Shown here: in pieces, positions 53,402-62,750 of the stretch
Layout of the letters: each line of letters starts with the position of its first letter
How positions within the stretch are numbered: position 1 is the first letter of the stretch
Source: Gracilariopsis chorda
Lineage: Eukaryota > Rhodophyta > Florideophyceae > Gracilariales > Gracilariaceae
Length of the DNA: 64,000 bases
NCBI GenBank assembly: GCA_003194525.1
Contig: NBIV01000012.1
Location: 124,001 to 188,000 of the forward strand
Reading direction: 5' to 3'
Program-made: the position numbers and the translations under genes
Notes under the pieces: generated by a model
What the model was told of the DNA's origin: nothing
Databases searched by the model: none
The model's input: the letters and a program-made list of their open reading frames with translations, nothing else

Positions 53402-56116
53402 TTAAGGACCGAAGCTGGTGGTGGCAAAGATGCGCTGGAGAACAGGGGCCGATGCTCCTCTGAACCGGATGCATTTGAACGTTCTCTCGACGTCTTGCAA
53501 GGAAGGGGTGAAACCGCTGCGGATGAAGGCGGAGTTGACGACGGAGAAGTTGAGAGAAGAGAGGGAGGGTGAAGAAGGGGAAAGTCCAAGCGCTTCGAGG
53601 CATAGATTGTGAAACGGTGAGATTACGTCTCGTGAGATTTGGGTGATGAACGATATGGTGGAAGAGGTGAAGATGTTTGAGAGAGAGGCATTGGAGCAGT
53701 TTGGGTTCGCCCGAAGGTAATTTTCTGCGGTGATTATATCCCGAAAGAGAATGGTGGTACCGTCGCGAACCATGGAATGTCTTCGAGCTGGGAGTGTGTT
53801 GGAGTTTGGGGAGGAGTAAAGGCGGTGGGGGATGGCAGTTGGGTTTCGAAAGCCTTCTGTGAGTTGAATTGCGTCGATTGTTTCTCTGTGAGCGGTTGAA
53901 GATCTTCGGGATGTGCGCCGATAATGGTTTTTGAAGAGTAGGTGTGCGTGTTCGTAGATTCCAGCGTCAGTGAAGTGGAGACCTCCGTATAGTTTGATGT
54001 CGGCGACGATGTGATCGAGAAGGTGGAATTTGAGCGTTCCGAAGTGAGAAGCCTGGAAAGGGCCAAGGATGGAGACGCAGAGATGCTTGAAGTGTTTGAT
54101 GAGTTCTTGGAGGGAACGAAGTTGTTGATGTGTCCATTCTGAGGTGGCGTTGTAGTGGAGTGCGGTAGTGAAGAGGTCGGCGTATGTCGTGAAGATGGAT
54201 GTGATGGGTGCTGTGTCAACTTCGTTGCAGCAACGATCAAAGAAGGCGCCTACGAAGGGAAACACCATGTCGACTGCGCGGTAATCTTTTGCCTCGAGCA
54301 TGCCTTTGATGCCGTCCGGGGTGAAGAAGCCGTTGACGGATTTGCCCTTCTCTGCGGTGGAAAAGTCAATGTGAAGTCCCAGTGCGGAGAAGTTGACTTC
54401 GATATCTGCGAGGATGTTGTTTGCATGGGTGAGAAGGGTGCTTCAAATGGATTTGAATGATCTCGAGGAGGAGCCAACAGTGGTGAAGAGATTGTCGGAC
54501 TTCAGGCGTTCGATGGTTGCGAGTTTGACGAGTTTGGAGATACCGAGGTGGAAATTGTGAAGGGGTTCGAAGGAGAAGATGGAGTATGGGGTGAGCAGTG
54601 GGGAAATATTGAGGAGGGGGTAAGATTCGAAGAAGGAGTGGTAGGAGGAGAGGGAGTTTGTGTGCAGGAGAGATACTGCTTGATCTCTGAGAGTCCTTGC
54701 GACGCGCGGTCTGCGTTGTAGTTCGGCGTTATTTGCATCCTTGAGAAGGGCGTCGTGTGAGCATCTTGTTTGGAGGGTGTGGGAAGCGGTTCGAGGGGTT
54801 AGGGAGCTGAGGTGGAGGCTGAGGTCGGAGCGGGGGACGAGGCATCTATGGCAGGGCTTCAACGGTTTTGTGCCGTGGAGGACAGCGAGGATGTCTTTCG
54901 CTTCGGGGATGTCTGCAGCATAGTTTGCGATGACTGGGTGGCACTGCTGGATGACCTGGTCTTCATCGCGGAAAGGAAATCCTTTGAGGGCAACAGCTGC
55001 GAGGGGCTCGAGGATGGTTTGCAGAGCTTCTTGAATGAGTTCCATTCGGGTGGTACGGGTGCTGGCGGAGAAAAGCGAGCGGTCTTCGAGGGAATCCTCG
55101 TCGGATGGGGAGGAAGGGGCTTCGAAGGACGTGGGGAAGTAGCCGAGTAGGGTGTAGTTACGGGATATGCAATGGCGGCGGAAGGAGTCTGAAAAGTTGA
55201 GGAGGGTGATGTGGAGGGGGTAGGAGGTGATAGAGGAGTTCTTGAGTGAGGTGGAAGAGTTGTCTGAGTAAAGCTCTACGAAGCCGATGAAAGATTCAAT
55301 GCCAGTGATGTTGGAGTTGTGCCAAATAACATCTGGGTCTTGAGAATGTAGGATGTGGTGCTTGAGGTCCTTGTAGACGCATGTACCGAGTTTTGAAGCC
55401 ATGGGGTGAGCGTGTGCGGAGGAGCCGTCTGACGCGGACTGTCTTACTGGTTGGAAGAAGGTGTTTGCGCGAGAAGCGTAGCGGAGTTGTTTGAGGAGGA
55501 CATCGACGTTGTTTTTAAGGTAGAGAGTTGCGGTGATGTTTGAGGGCTTGTGACGAATAGTTCTGGATTCGAAGCCGATAGAGCCGACGGTGTGCTCGAA
55601 GAGCTTTGCATGGAGTTCAAGGCAGTGGGAGACGGACTTTATTTGTTGGATGAGTGCCTGGGAGTAGTCCAGGGTTTTGAGGAGGTTGATGAGTTCGTCT
55701 GCTTCGCGTTTGCCGAGCTTGGTGGCGATGGAAGCGATGTAGGAGACAATAGGGTGGAGGTTGGCAGGTGCGGGGGTGCTGGAAGCAGGTGTGTTGCGAG
55801 GGGAGGAGAGAGAGGAGTGGAGAAGGTGGACGGCGTCTGCAGAGTGAAGGGCTAGAGCGAGCTGGCTGGAATGGTATTCATCGTCTTCCGCGAGCGGAAC
55901 GTTGTCAGAGGGGCGGTTTGAGATGCGAACGGAGCGGGAGTCTGCGGTCTGAATGCGTGGTCGTTTGGTGCGGGGTGGGAGCTGGGTGCCGTTCTTGGGA
56001 GTGGTGGCGAGGAAGGGGTTGGGGGTGTGGCGGAAGCGACAACGGCGCTGGTGTTGGACAAGGGAGGCGTGGAGTTTTGTCTAGAAGGAGCACCTGTGGA
56101 AGCGACAAGGCTGCAT
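53402..56116 (-). pseudogene. Plavaka/KDZ-like transposase with two in-frame stops
   Basis: One minus-strand frame of about 904 codons from ATG 56116 (MQPCRFHRCSF). The N-terminus is a C2HC-like finger (CRFHRC...HASLVQHQRRC) typical of Plavaka-type transposases. The middle has ELYSDNSSTSLKNSSITSYP, NYTLLGYFP, and QQCHPVIANYAADIPEAKDI followed by a KPCHRCLVP pair. The C-terminal third has FKHLCVSILGPFQASHFGTL and KFHLLDHIVADIKLYGG, with H and E residues then KNHYRRTSRR. Together these match the Plavaka/KDZ superfamily, whose enzymes use a DDE-type core. A TAG at 56081 lies within the finger and a TGA at about 54440 splits the core; no splice sites fit. Both can be explained by C-to-T changes. 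It converges on the methyltransferase-SET gene. Confidence 0.7.
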
Positions 56117-56589
56117 GGTGCAGAGGAGAAGGATGTAAGTCTGTGGGTGATGAGAAAGACGTGGGAGGCGTTCCGGGAGAATATATGACTGCTCAGAAGC
56201 AGCAATCAGGTGGCATTGGGATGCGCCAGAGAGGCGCGTGGCAGGCACGGCAGGCATGGCACGTGTGTGGACGGGAAAGTGGTTTGGAATGAAAACATTC
56301 AAAGTTGGTAAATTTTTTAAGCGACGGCGAGGACTTGATTATTTCGCATGAAGAGGTTGGGAACATGTGTAGACGAGGGTGTAGATCAGTGTGATCTTCG
56401 GAGCGTGCGATTGCCAGGACGCTGGATGTGGCGGAACGTCCCGCTCGTGCTTGCAGGTTCGTGAAGTGCAATTGAGTACGTCTGGTTTTTTCGTGTGTTG
56501 ACATGTGCTGACTCTTGCTACGCTTTCTATGTTGATGCGGGAGAGGGAGCAACGGCAGTGTTTTGGGATGAAGCTAGGGGCTTGGAAGA
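56117..56589. other. Transposase upstream region
   Basis: Between the transposase ATG and the repeat array. A 119-codon minus-strand frame (56552-56193) contains a CHACRACH pair but no recognised domain. It probably holds the transposase promoter. Confidence 0.4.
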
Positions 56590-57740
56590 CTGCGAGGAAC
56601 AGGTGAGTTTGCTATGCTGTTCACTTTTCAATCTGGACGAGGACCTGACATGTTTTGTTTCTTGATACGGAGCTATATGAATGAGAAGGGGTGGATCGGG
56701 TGAGCAGAAGTGGTTGCTACAAGGTGAGTTAGACTGCGAATGTTATCTGGCAACGACTACGGGCGTAGATCTGACAAGATTTGGTTGCTGTCGCGACGCG
56801 TTGTGGATGCGGTGATAGGTGAGAGCGAATGAATTGCGAGCATAGAGGTGAGTGCGGTTGTGTTTTAGTTTTGCTTCGTTTTTGGATGGAGATCTGACCT
56901 TTTTCTGTGTGTAAGCGCGAAGGGAGAGGCATGAGGGAATGGGTGCGAAGAACTGGTTGCTACAAGGTGAGTTTCATTGAGAATGTTTTCTGGGACTGGC
57001 TACTTACGGAGATCTGACACGTTCTTGTTTATTGATGCGAAGCGAGCGAGATGGGAAATGGGTTCGAAGAAGTGGTAAGTGCTAATGTTATCTGGTATTG
57101 GCTATGTACGGGGAACTGACAAGATTTTGTTGCTGTTGCGACGCGTTGTGGATGCGGTGATAGGTGAGAGCGAATGAATGGCGAGCATAGAGGTGAGTGC
57201 GGTTGTGTTTTAGTTTTGCTTCGTTTTTGGATGGAGATCTGACCTTTTTCTGTGTGTAAGCGCGAAGGGAGAGGCATGAGGGAATGGGTGCGAAGAACTG
57301 GTTGCTACAAGGTGAGTTTCATTGAGAATGTTTTCTGGGACTGGCTACCTACAGAGATCTGACACGTTCTTGTTTATTGATGCGAAGCGAGCGAGATGGG
57401 AAATGGGTTCGAAGAAGTGGTGGTTGCAAGGTGAGTTTAAGTGCTAATGTTATCTGGTATTGGCTATGTACGGAGAACTGACAAGTTTTTGGTTTCTGCT
57501 GCGAAGCGTTGTGGATACCGTACTAGGTGATAAGGAGTGGGTGTTTTTCTTAGAGGTGAGTGCGGTGGCGAAGTTATTTTGGATTCTTTATTTGATGGAG
57601 ATCTGACTTTTGTTTGTTTATTGATGCGAATGTGCGAGAGAGAAGTTGCAGATTGGATGAGGTTTGATGGTTTCTAACGATTGTTTGTTTGTGTTTGCTT
57701 ATTTGTATCTTCTGCAGGTGCGAATGGGGAGGTCGAAGGG
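56590..57740. repeat. 120-bp tandem repeats with 345-bp higher-order period
   Basis: A monomer of about 120 bp recurs about nine times. Each copy carries (G)A(T)CTGAC, then a T-rich segment, TTGATGCGAAGCG or a variant, and later AGGTGAG. Starts lie near 56643, 56768, 56890, 57008, 57113, 57235, 57355, 57473 and 57596. Within it, blocks of three monomers repeat almost identically at a 345-bp period (for example 56896 and 57241). It lies between the right end of the transposon and its transposase, the usual place for subterminal transposase-binding repeats. Confidence 0.75.
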
Positions 57741-57878
57741 AGAAGGTGCAGCGAGGGGGGATGAGCAGAGGTTTGGATGAGGTACGTGTGTTCAACACAA
57801 GTTGTGTTATTGGAGGCGTCGTGATGAAAGGAGGGAGCGCATTCTAACTTGTTTCTTTGTGGTTTCGTTTTGTGACGG

Positions 57879-58028
57879 GTACAGGCCTTGCCTCACCGTC
57901 TATCGTGGAATGGAGGCCGTTTTTGTTACCGTTTTCGATTTGTTCTAGGCGCACTACGCCTGGAGCAAAATGAAACGACAATGAAAGCGGTTTCCATTCC
58001 ACGATAGACGGTGAGGGGAGGCCTGTAC
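57879..58028. repeat. 150-bp near-complete hairpin
   Basis: The left arm begins GTACAGGCCT and the right arm ends AGGCCTGTAC. They pair through CACCGTCTATCGTGGAATGG and on through an imperfect inner stem (TTTGTTCTAGGCG / CGCCTGGAGCAAA) to a loop of about four bases. It lies between the tandem repeats and the right terminal inverted repeat. It could be a foldback MITE or a small-RNA precursor. Confidence 0.7.
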
Positions 58029-58372
58029 TGGCGTAGTATAGATTCAAGATTACATCCATTAGACGAGGTAAAAGTGAATGAGTACCGCATCCGAAACGTC
58101 CATGTCTGCTAGATTTCATCGCCGATGGTGAATGATCTGGCACTAGATGACAAACATTCACCCCTTCACTGTTCGTAGTATTTATGCTCTAGTATGAATG
58201 AGAACTGAACGATAGACTGCTAGTTTCTTACTGCTAGTATGAATGTTGCTAGTTTTCTCACATTCACCTCTGCATTCATTTGAGCTAGTATTTTGTGCTA
58301 GATATACTAGCACAAAAATTCTGAGATTTTTTTGAATGCCCACAATAGACTTTCTAGCACCCCCAAACTAGA

Positions 58373-58411
58373 AAAACTAGCACTCAAAGTAGCATTCCGA
58401 AAACACAGACG
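58373..58411 (-). repeat. Right terminal inverted repeat with CTAG-rich subterminal zone
   Basis: The reverse complement reads CGTCTGTGTTTTCGGAATGC and continues into GTGCTAGTTTTTCTAG, paralleling the left end. About eleven CTAG motifs lie between 58140 and 58385, many as TGCTAGT or ACTAGCA. Confidence 0.7.
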
Positions 58412-58412
58412 T

Positions 58413-59483
58413 TGTCCTGTGGAACAGGTGTGGTTCGCAATTCCGAGTTACTCGGTGTGTTCGACGCTGAAGTAGCGGTTTCCCCCCCTCCTTAGACTTG
58501 ACGTCCCCGGACGGCGGGGTGAACTCCTCAGAAGAGGTGGTAACTCCGAGTACATCAGCGGCTGTCATCTTCATTGGCAGCATTCCCATAAGATGGGGGG
58601 TTACACTCCCAATTACTTGGTGTTTTACCAGATACTGGGGGTGTTTGCCAAGGTCGGCAACCAATATCCGGAAAGGAACATCTGGGGAAATGGAGACAAT
58701 TTCATTAGCCAGAGCCAGCTGGGATTTCTCGTACAAAGAGGGGAGGGGTTGTATAACCCGAAGAACGTGTTGACGGGAACTTACCTGCACCCAGACTTGG
58801 GACTCAGGCGGTATAGAAACCGAGGCAGCGACGCGGAGCTTGGTGGACTCGCGGGACGCGGGCGGTGGTTCCTGCGCAGCAGGGAGCGGAACTTGTTTCC
58901 GAGAGGACCGCTTTAGCGGGCGGCGAACAATCGGAACCGACGATCCGTCGTCAAGTTCTACACGCCTGAGGCGGGGCCTGATTGCGTCGACAAATCTGTC
59001 GCAGTAATCACATCCCAGTATAACTGGTGCTGCCAGTGAACGGCAACCGATGAAGTCCAACTTCACCACAGAGGTACCAAGTCTCACGACGAGGTCCACT
59101 GTGCCCACCGTTTGTAAAGGATTGTTGTTCGCATCCAAAATGTCGGGGACCGCGTCAGAGCGGATACGAGACCGCACAAGCGGGGATAACAATGATTCCA
59201 CAACTAAGTTGGGGCCTGCAACTGTATCCAGGACGGTGAGAAACCTCACCATAAACTGGGGATCAAGGCCAAGGTCGGCATAGACCTTGTAATTGCGCTT
59301 GGACAAGGCCGAGACTCTACCGGGAATCCGGGGATTTTTACTCCGTATCCATGGGCGATGCATTACACCAAGTTGCGCAGAGTCTGCGTCAGCAGTGTCT
59401 TTCCTCGAGAGGACTTTCACCGGGGAGCGAGGCGAGGACGCCTCGGGCGCCAACTGCCTCTTGTCTGAGGACGCCTCTCCCAA
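58413..59483 (-). pseudogene. Aspartic-protease-like part of the LTR element
   Basis: Minus-strand reading with a retroviral-type protease pattern: VLDTVAGPNLV near one end of the fold and VILGCDYCDRFVDAIRP at the flap-distal end, as in Ty3-like elements. It continues with unrecognised sequence up to the inserted DNA transposon. Fossil part; no polymerase region follows within the window. Confidence 0.6.
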
Positions 59484-59500
59484 AGGGGAGACTCCCTCAG

Positions 59501-59900
59501 TTAGTTTTCCGCCTTCGGCGGTGGGTTAGGTTCCTCGACAACGAGTGCTTCATCCCGTTGACGGGGGTTTCTATCTGCATAAGCGGGGGTTGCAACGGAT
59601 GGTTGCGTGATCTCCCGAATCGGGGCGTATGAAGCTTGCCGCGCACGCGGGGTCTGTGGTAGGGCATGGGAAAAGTCCGTTTTAGCACGGAGGTAGGAAG
59701 CCGTCGGGACGGAACGTTTCTCCTCTGGAGTGAGGGCGTCGTATTTTGCCACCACCTTGGCCATATCCTTCAGTGAGCAGATACACTGAGGCGAGGTATG
59801 GCCATGGGCAGAACAAAGGTGGCAAATGAGAGCCAACACCGCGACACGCGGATTATTATTCGGAGTATCGGAGAAGCGAACCGCAGGGCGGGTGTCAGCC
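59501..59900 (-). pseudogene. Zinc-knuckle part of the LTR element
   Basis: Contains CHLCSAHGHTSPQC, a CX2CX4HX4C nucleic-acid-binding knuckle typical of gag nucleocapsid regions, followed by a Pro-rich spacer leading to the protease-like part. Fossil. Confidence 0.65.
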
Positions 59901-60391
59901 CATCCAGGCCGTTGATAACGGGATTGTCTCCTTTATCCATTCTGCTTATCGCCACCAGTATCATATGCAAAGTGTCGAAGGCTAAGTGGTAAATTATCCA
60001 TATTCCCAGTCTTTCTCTTCGCCAAACTCTTGCAGCACGAGATCCATAACCCAATTCCCACAACCGTTACAAGCACTCCGAGCGCCACTCCAAGCCCAAT
60101 CATCACTTGACCCTTTGAAAACGGGAGTCGTTGGGGTTGGACCCCACCGTTACCACCGTATAGAACGGGATCTTCTGTTTCCGTATCACGGGTCATCTCC
60201 GTCGTTGGCGGTAAATCGGTGGTTGGAATCGACACACCATCCCCCTACACTAAATTCACGGTATCAAATCCCTGTCTAGGGTTCCCATCCGCAGTGAGCG
60301 GGAGCGATGAGGAGTCGCTCTCCATCATCAACGCCTTGGCGGATTCAGACCGATTGTTCGGAGTTCTCGCACGAAGTGCATCCCCTTCCGC

Positions 60392-61819
60392 TCAAGCGTG
60401 TTGGACCAGCTCGAGATAGGTGATCCTCCGCTTATCCTTCCGATAACGGGTAACCCAACTACGGATTACCGGGTCTAGACAATTGATGAACATGGTACAG
60501 CGCTCCCCAGTGGGGTATACGTTACCACATCTGTGGAAAGCCTTGTTAAGGCGCACCAAGTAATCGGTCTCGGTCTCTCCAGCACGCTGGCGTGTATCTC
60601 GCAAAGCGAGGATAGACTGCTGAATAGTGGTGTTTGTGGCGTTGGAACGCAGTAGATACTGCACCGCTTCCGGCCAGCAAGTAGCTCCTCCCTCGGAGGC
60701 GCGGGAAGATCCTCTGACAGAGTTGTATTGGTCCTCCGCCACTCCCCGTAAGGAATACGGTAAAGCCAAGTAGGCTTGTCCCTCATTCATACCGAGGATA
60801 TCGGCCTCCGCTACAAAGCGGGACAGGAAATCCAGTACTAGGACCGGGTACTCTCCAGTAAAATACTGGTTGCGGAGCGAGAGCTGCATTCGCTTAATTC
60901 AATCTCGCACCTTTCCCGTACCACGGGGCGTACGTCCAAGTGGCGAATCTTCGAGCTGGTAGTATCGGTATGATAAAAGCTTCCGGTAATCCGGGTTTGT
61001 CGGTTTCAACTCCCGGAGACCGGGGTGTCTTCTCCCCTTCTGGTGGGTTCTGATCACACCTTCAGTGGCCGATGACCACTTTGAGTGGGAGGAGTAGCCT
61101 CGCTTCTCGTCCTTCGAGTCGGAGTCCGAGGAGCTCGAGCTAACGGAATGGTTTCGGGATGAGTCCGACGATGTCGAAGAATCGCAGTCCGAATATTTTC
61201 GGTGGCGTTTCCGTCGATGACGGCGTTTCTTCTTCCCAGCAAGCTGGTCGTTGTGCGATGCCTCGTTTACCGGATCATCCGGGGATGGTTTGTCCATGAG
61301 GACGAACTGCTCCAGCGTCTCCAGGCGGGCACCAATCCGATCAAATCGGGATTCAACTCCTTCGATGCAGGTGGCGGGTTGCCCCAAACTCTCCAACACG
61401 TAGTTGACATCAGACCGTAAAATACGGAGGTCCTCGGCAACCTCTTTCACAGGGGTTGCCATAACCACCTCTTGGAGGGATTTCAATTCCCCTACAAGGG
61501 TGTCGTGGGTGGTGTACAGGTCGCGGACCTGGGAATCCAGGGGTGTCCCATGGGGGGTGTTGTCGACCGTTCCACGGGAGTTTGATACCGCGTCAGCGGG
61601 AGTCGATGCATCATTCCCCTGCGGGGATGACAACGAGGGCAAAAGAGTGTTCCGGGGGTCCCGGGGTTGGTTTGAATTCCTCGAATAGGGTCCACCAGCA
61701 AAGCTGGAGCCGGTCCGCTTCGGAATGCGGGATACGAACCGAACTTCGGGGAATTCTCCACCGTTGTGGGAACGACTGCGGGTGACCGCACGCTCCGCAT
61801 CATAGGGTTGCCTCGACAT
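60392..61819 (-). pseudogene. Gag part of the LTR element
   Basis: The N-terminal region (from ATG 61819) is charged with a basic KKKRRHRRKRH patch, Ser/Asp-rich linkers and a predicted helix. The core (60889-60392) has the retrotransposon-gag layout: FLSRFVAEADILGMNEGQAY, RDTRQRAGETETDYLVRLNK and TMFINCLDPVIRSWV. Assigned to the Ty3-like gag superfamily. Fossil, broken. Confidence 0.65.
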
Positions 61820-61903
61820 GAGGAGCTACCGTCACGACGGAAACGATTCCGGAACCTCCGGGAAGTGGAAGACAAACCTCGAAAGAGGGAAAACAAACAC
61901 CGA

Positions 61904-61922
61904 TTCTAGGTCGGGAGACCAC
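61904..61922 (-). other. Candidate tRNA primer-binding site
   Basis: Minus-strand TGGTCTCCCGACCTAGAA begins three bases inside the right LTR. It starts TGG, complementary to a tRNA CCA end. The matching tRNA was not identified. Confidence 0.45.
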
Positions 61923-61924
61923 TT

Positions 61925-62750
61925 TGTGGTGCAATGCCTCAAAGGGGAAAAAACACCGAAAGACGTTCGGGATCTTCCTCTCCCGAGGTGAACCCAGTTG
62001 GGTAGAGCCCTCCCAGAGGTGTCACGGCGATGCCGGTTTGGAAGACCAGGGACACCTGTCGCGACTTGCGCAGGGAGGTGAAGGCGAAGAATCGGTATCC
62101 GCGTGAGCGGGGTGTGATCCTCAGCAGAGGTATGTTTCCACGTATGTGGGTGTGTGTGTGTGGATGCGCACACGAGGGCCGCGGATAGCGGGAGGTGGTA
62201 CCCTAAAAAGGGGAAAAAGCAAGGGCGGAGGGGAGGAAGAGAGGAAGAAGTGAGTGGCGAGAGCGACGGGGGCAAACGGCGATGCCGGTAACAATATTCC
62301 TATACAGGGCGAAACACCAATGCAATTAGAATGGTACAACTCCCAGTGATGGGTCCCTTTAGATGTGCAAGGGGGTTAGATGTCCCGTGGTTCACGGCGT
62401 TTCCCTCCAAGGAGGAGTAGAGCACGCGCGCAAGCGGTAACAACTAGAGCCAATTCCCCAGGTTGGGGTCCCTTGTTGGGGAAGTTTTATTGGTGCGATG
62501 GCAGTGCGCCGTCGCACTAAGTACTACCTTCCCAGAAATGGGTGTGAAAATAATAAATAAAATTAACTAAAATACTCCACATTCCGTGGCAACATCCACT
62601 ACTGTGGCCAACCGCCAATTGACCCAAAATCGTTTCCCACGTGTCCATATCCACCATTGTGGGGCGTAGTTCATATACAAACTACCCAACCTATAATATC
62701 GGGAAAGCATTCAAGTACCAAGAATTCCTCCCTGAGGGCGTTGCACTTCA
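61925..62750 (-). repeat. Right LTR (5' LTR in element sense)
   Basis: 826 bp, same orientation as the left LTR and about 94% identical by eye. Its minus-strand start is TGAAGTGCAACG. Confidence 0.9.

Larger units (their letters stand above)
44961..58412. mobile_element. 13.45-kb Plavaka/KDZ-like DNA transposon carrying a DNA methyltransferase-SET gene
   Basis: The ends are inverted repeats: CGTCTGTGTTCTCGGAAC at 44962 on and its near-complement ending at 58411. Inside each end lie many CTAG motifs (about 6 left, 11 right in about 250 bp). Contents: a transposase (minus, 53402-56116), a methyltransferase-SET gene (plus), a multi-pass membrane protein (plus), two small coiled-coil genes, a 120-bp repeat array, a 150-bp hairpin and an inserted 230-bp foldback element. 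It interrupts the LTR element between its protease-like part and the antisense frame. No clear target duplication was found. Several genes have single stops or frame changes, so this copy is probably inactive. The family is assigned from transposase motifs; treating the cargo as part of the transposon rests on the flanking inverted repeats. Confidence 0.7.
42555..62750 (-). mobile_element. LTR retrotransposon fossil, gag/protease type, with a 13.4-kb DNA transposon inside
   Basis: Direct repeats at 42555-43378 and 61925-62750 bound the element. In minus-strand sense each LTR starts TGAAGTGCAA and ends TTGCAC(T/C)ACA. Polarity is minus: a TGG-starting primer-site candidate lies just inside the right LTR, and a purine tract lies just before the left LTR. 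Internal parts from right to left are a gag N-region and gag core, a zinc knuckle (CHLCSAHGHTSPQC) and an aspartic-protease-like region. No reverse transcriptase or integrase is visible, so it resembles a gag-only, non-autonomous group of the Ty3 kind. It is broken (a few breaks plus the insertion). The LTRs differ at about 50 of 825 positions by eye, so the copy is old. Without the insertion it would be about 6.7 kb. Confidence 0.85.

Noticed and set aside
56193-56552. 119-codon minus-strand frame with CHACRACH upstream of the transposase, as a possible first exon
   Set aside because: The transposase reads from ATG 56116 with its own N-terminal finger; no donor/acceptor pair joins this frame sensibly.
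59933-60235. 100-codon minus-strand frame with a strong hydrophobic segment inside the gag region
   Set aside because: It overlaps the gag/zinc-knuckle reading of the LTR fossil in another frame; most likely a chance hydrophobic stretch.
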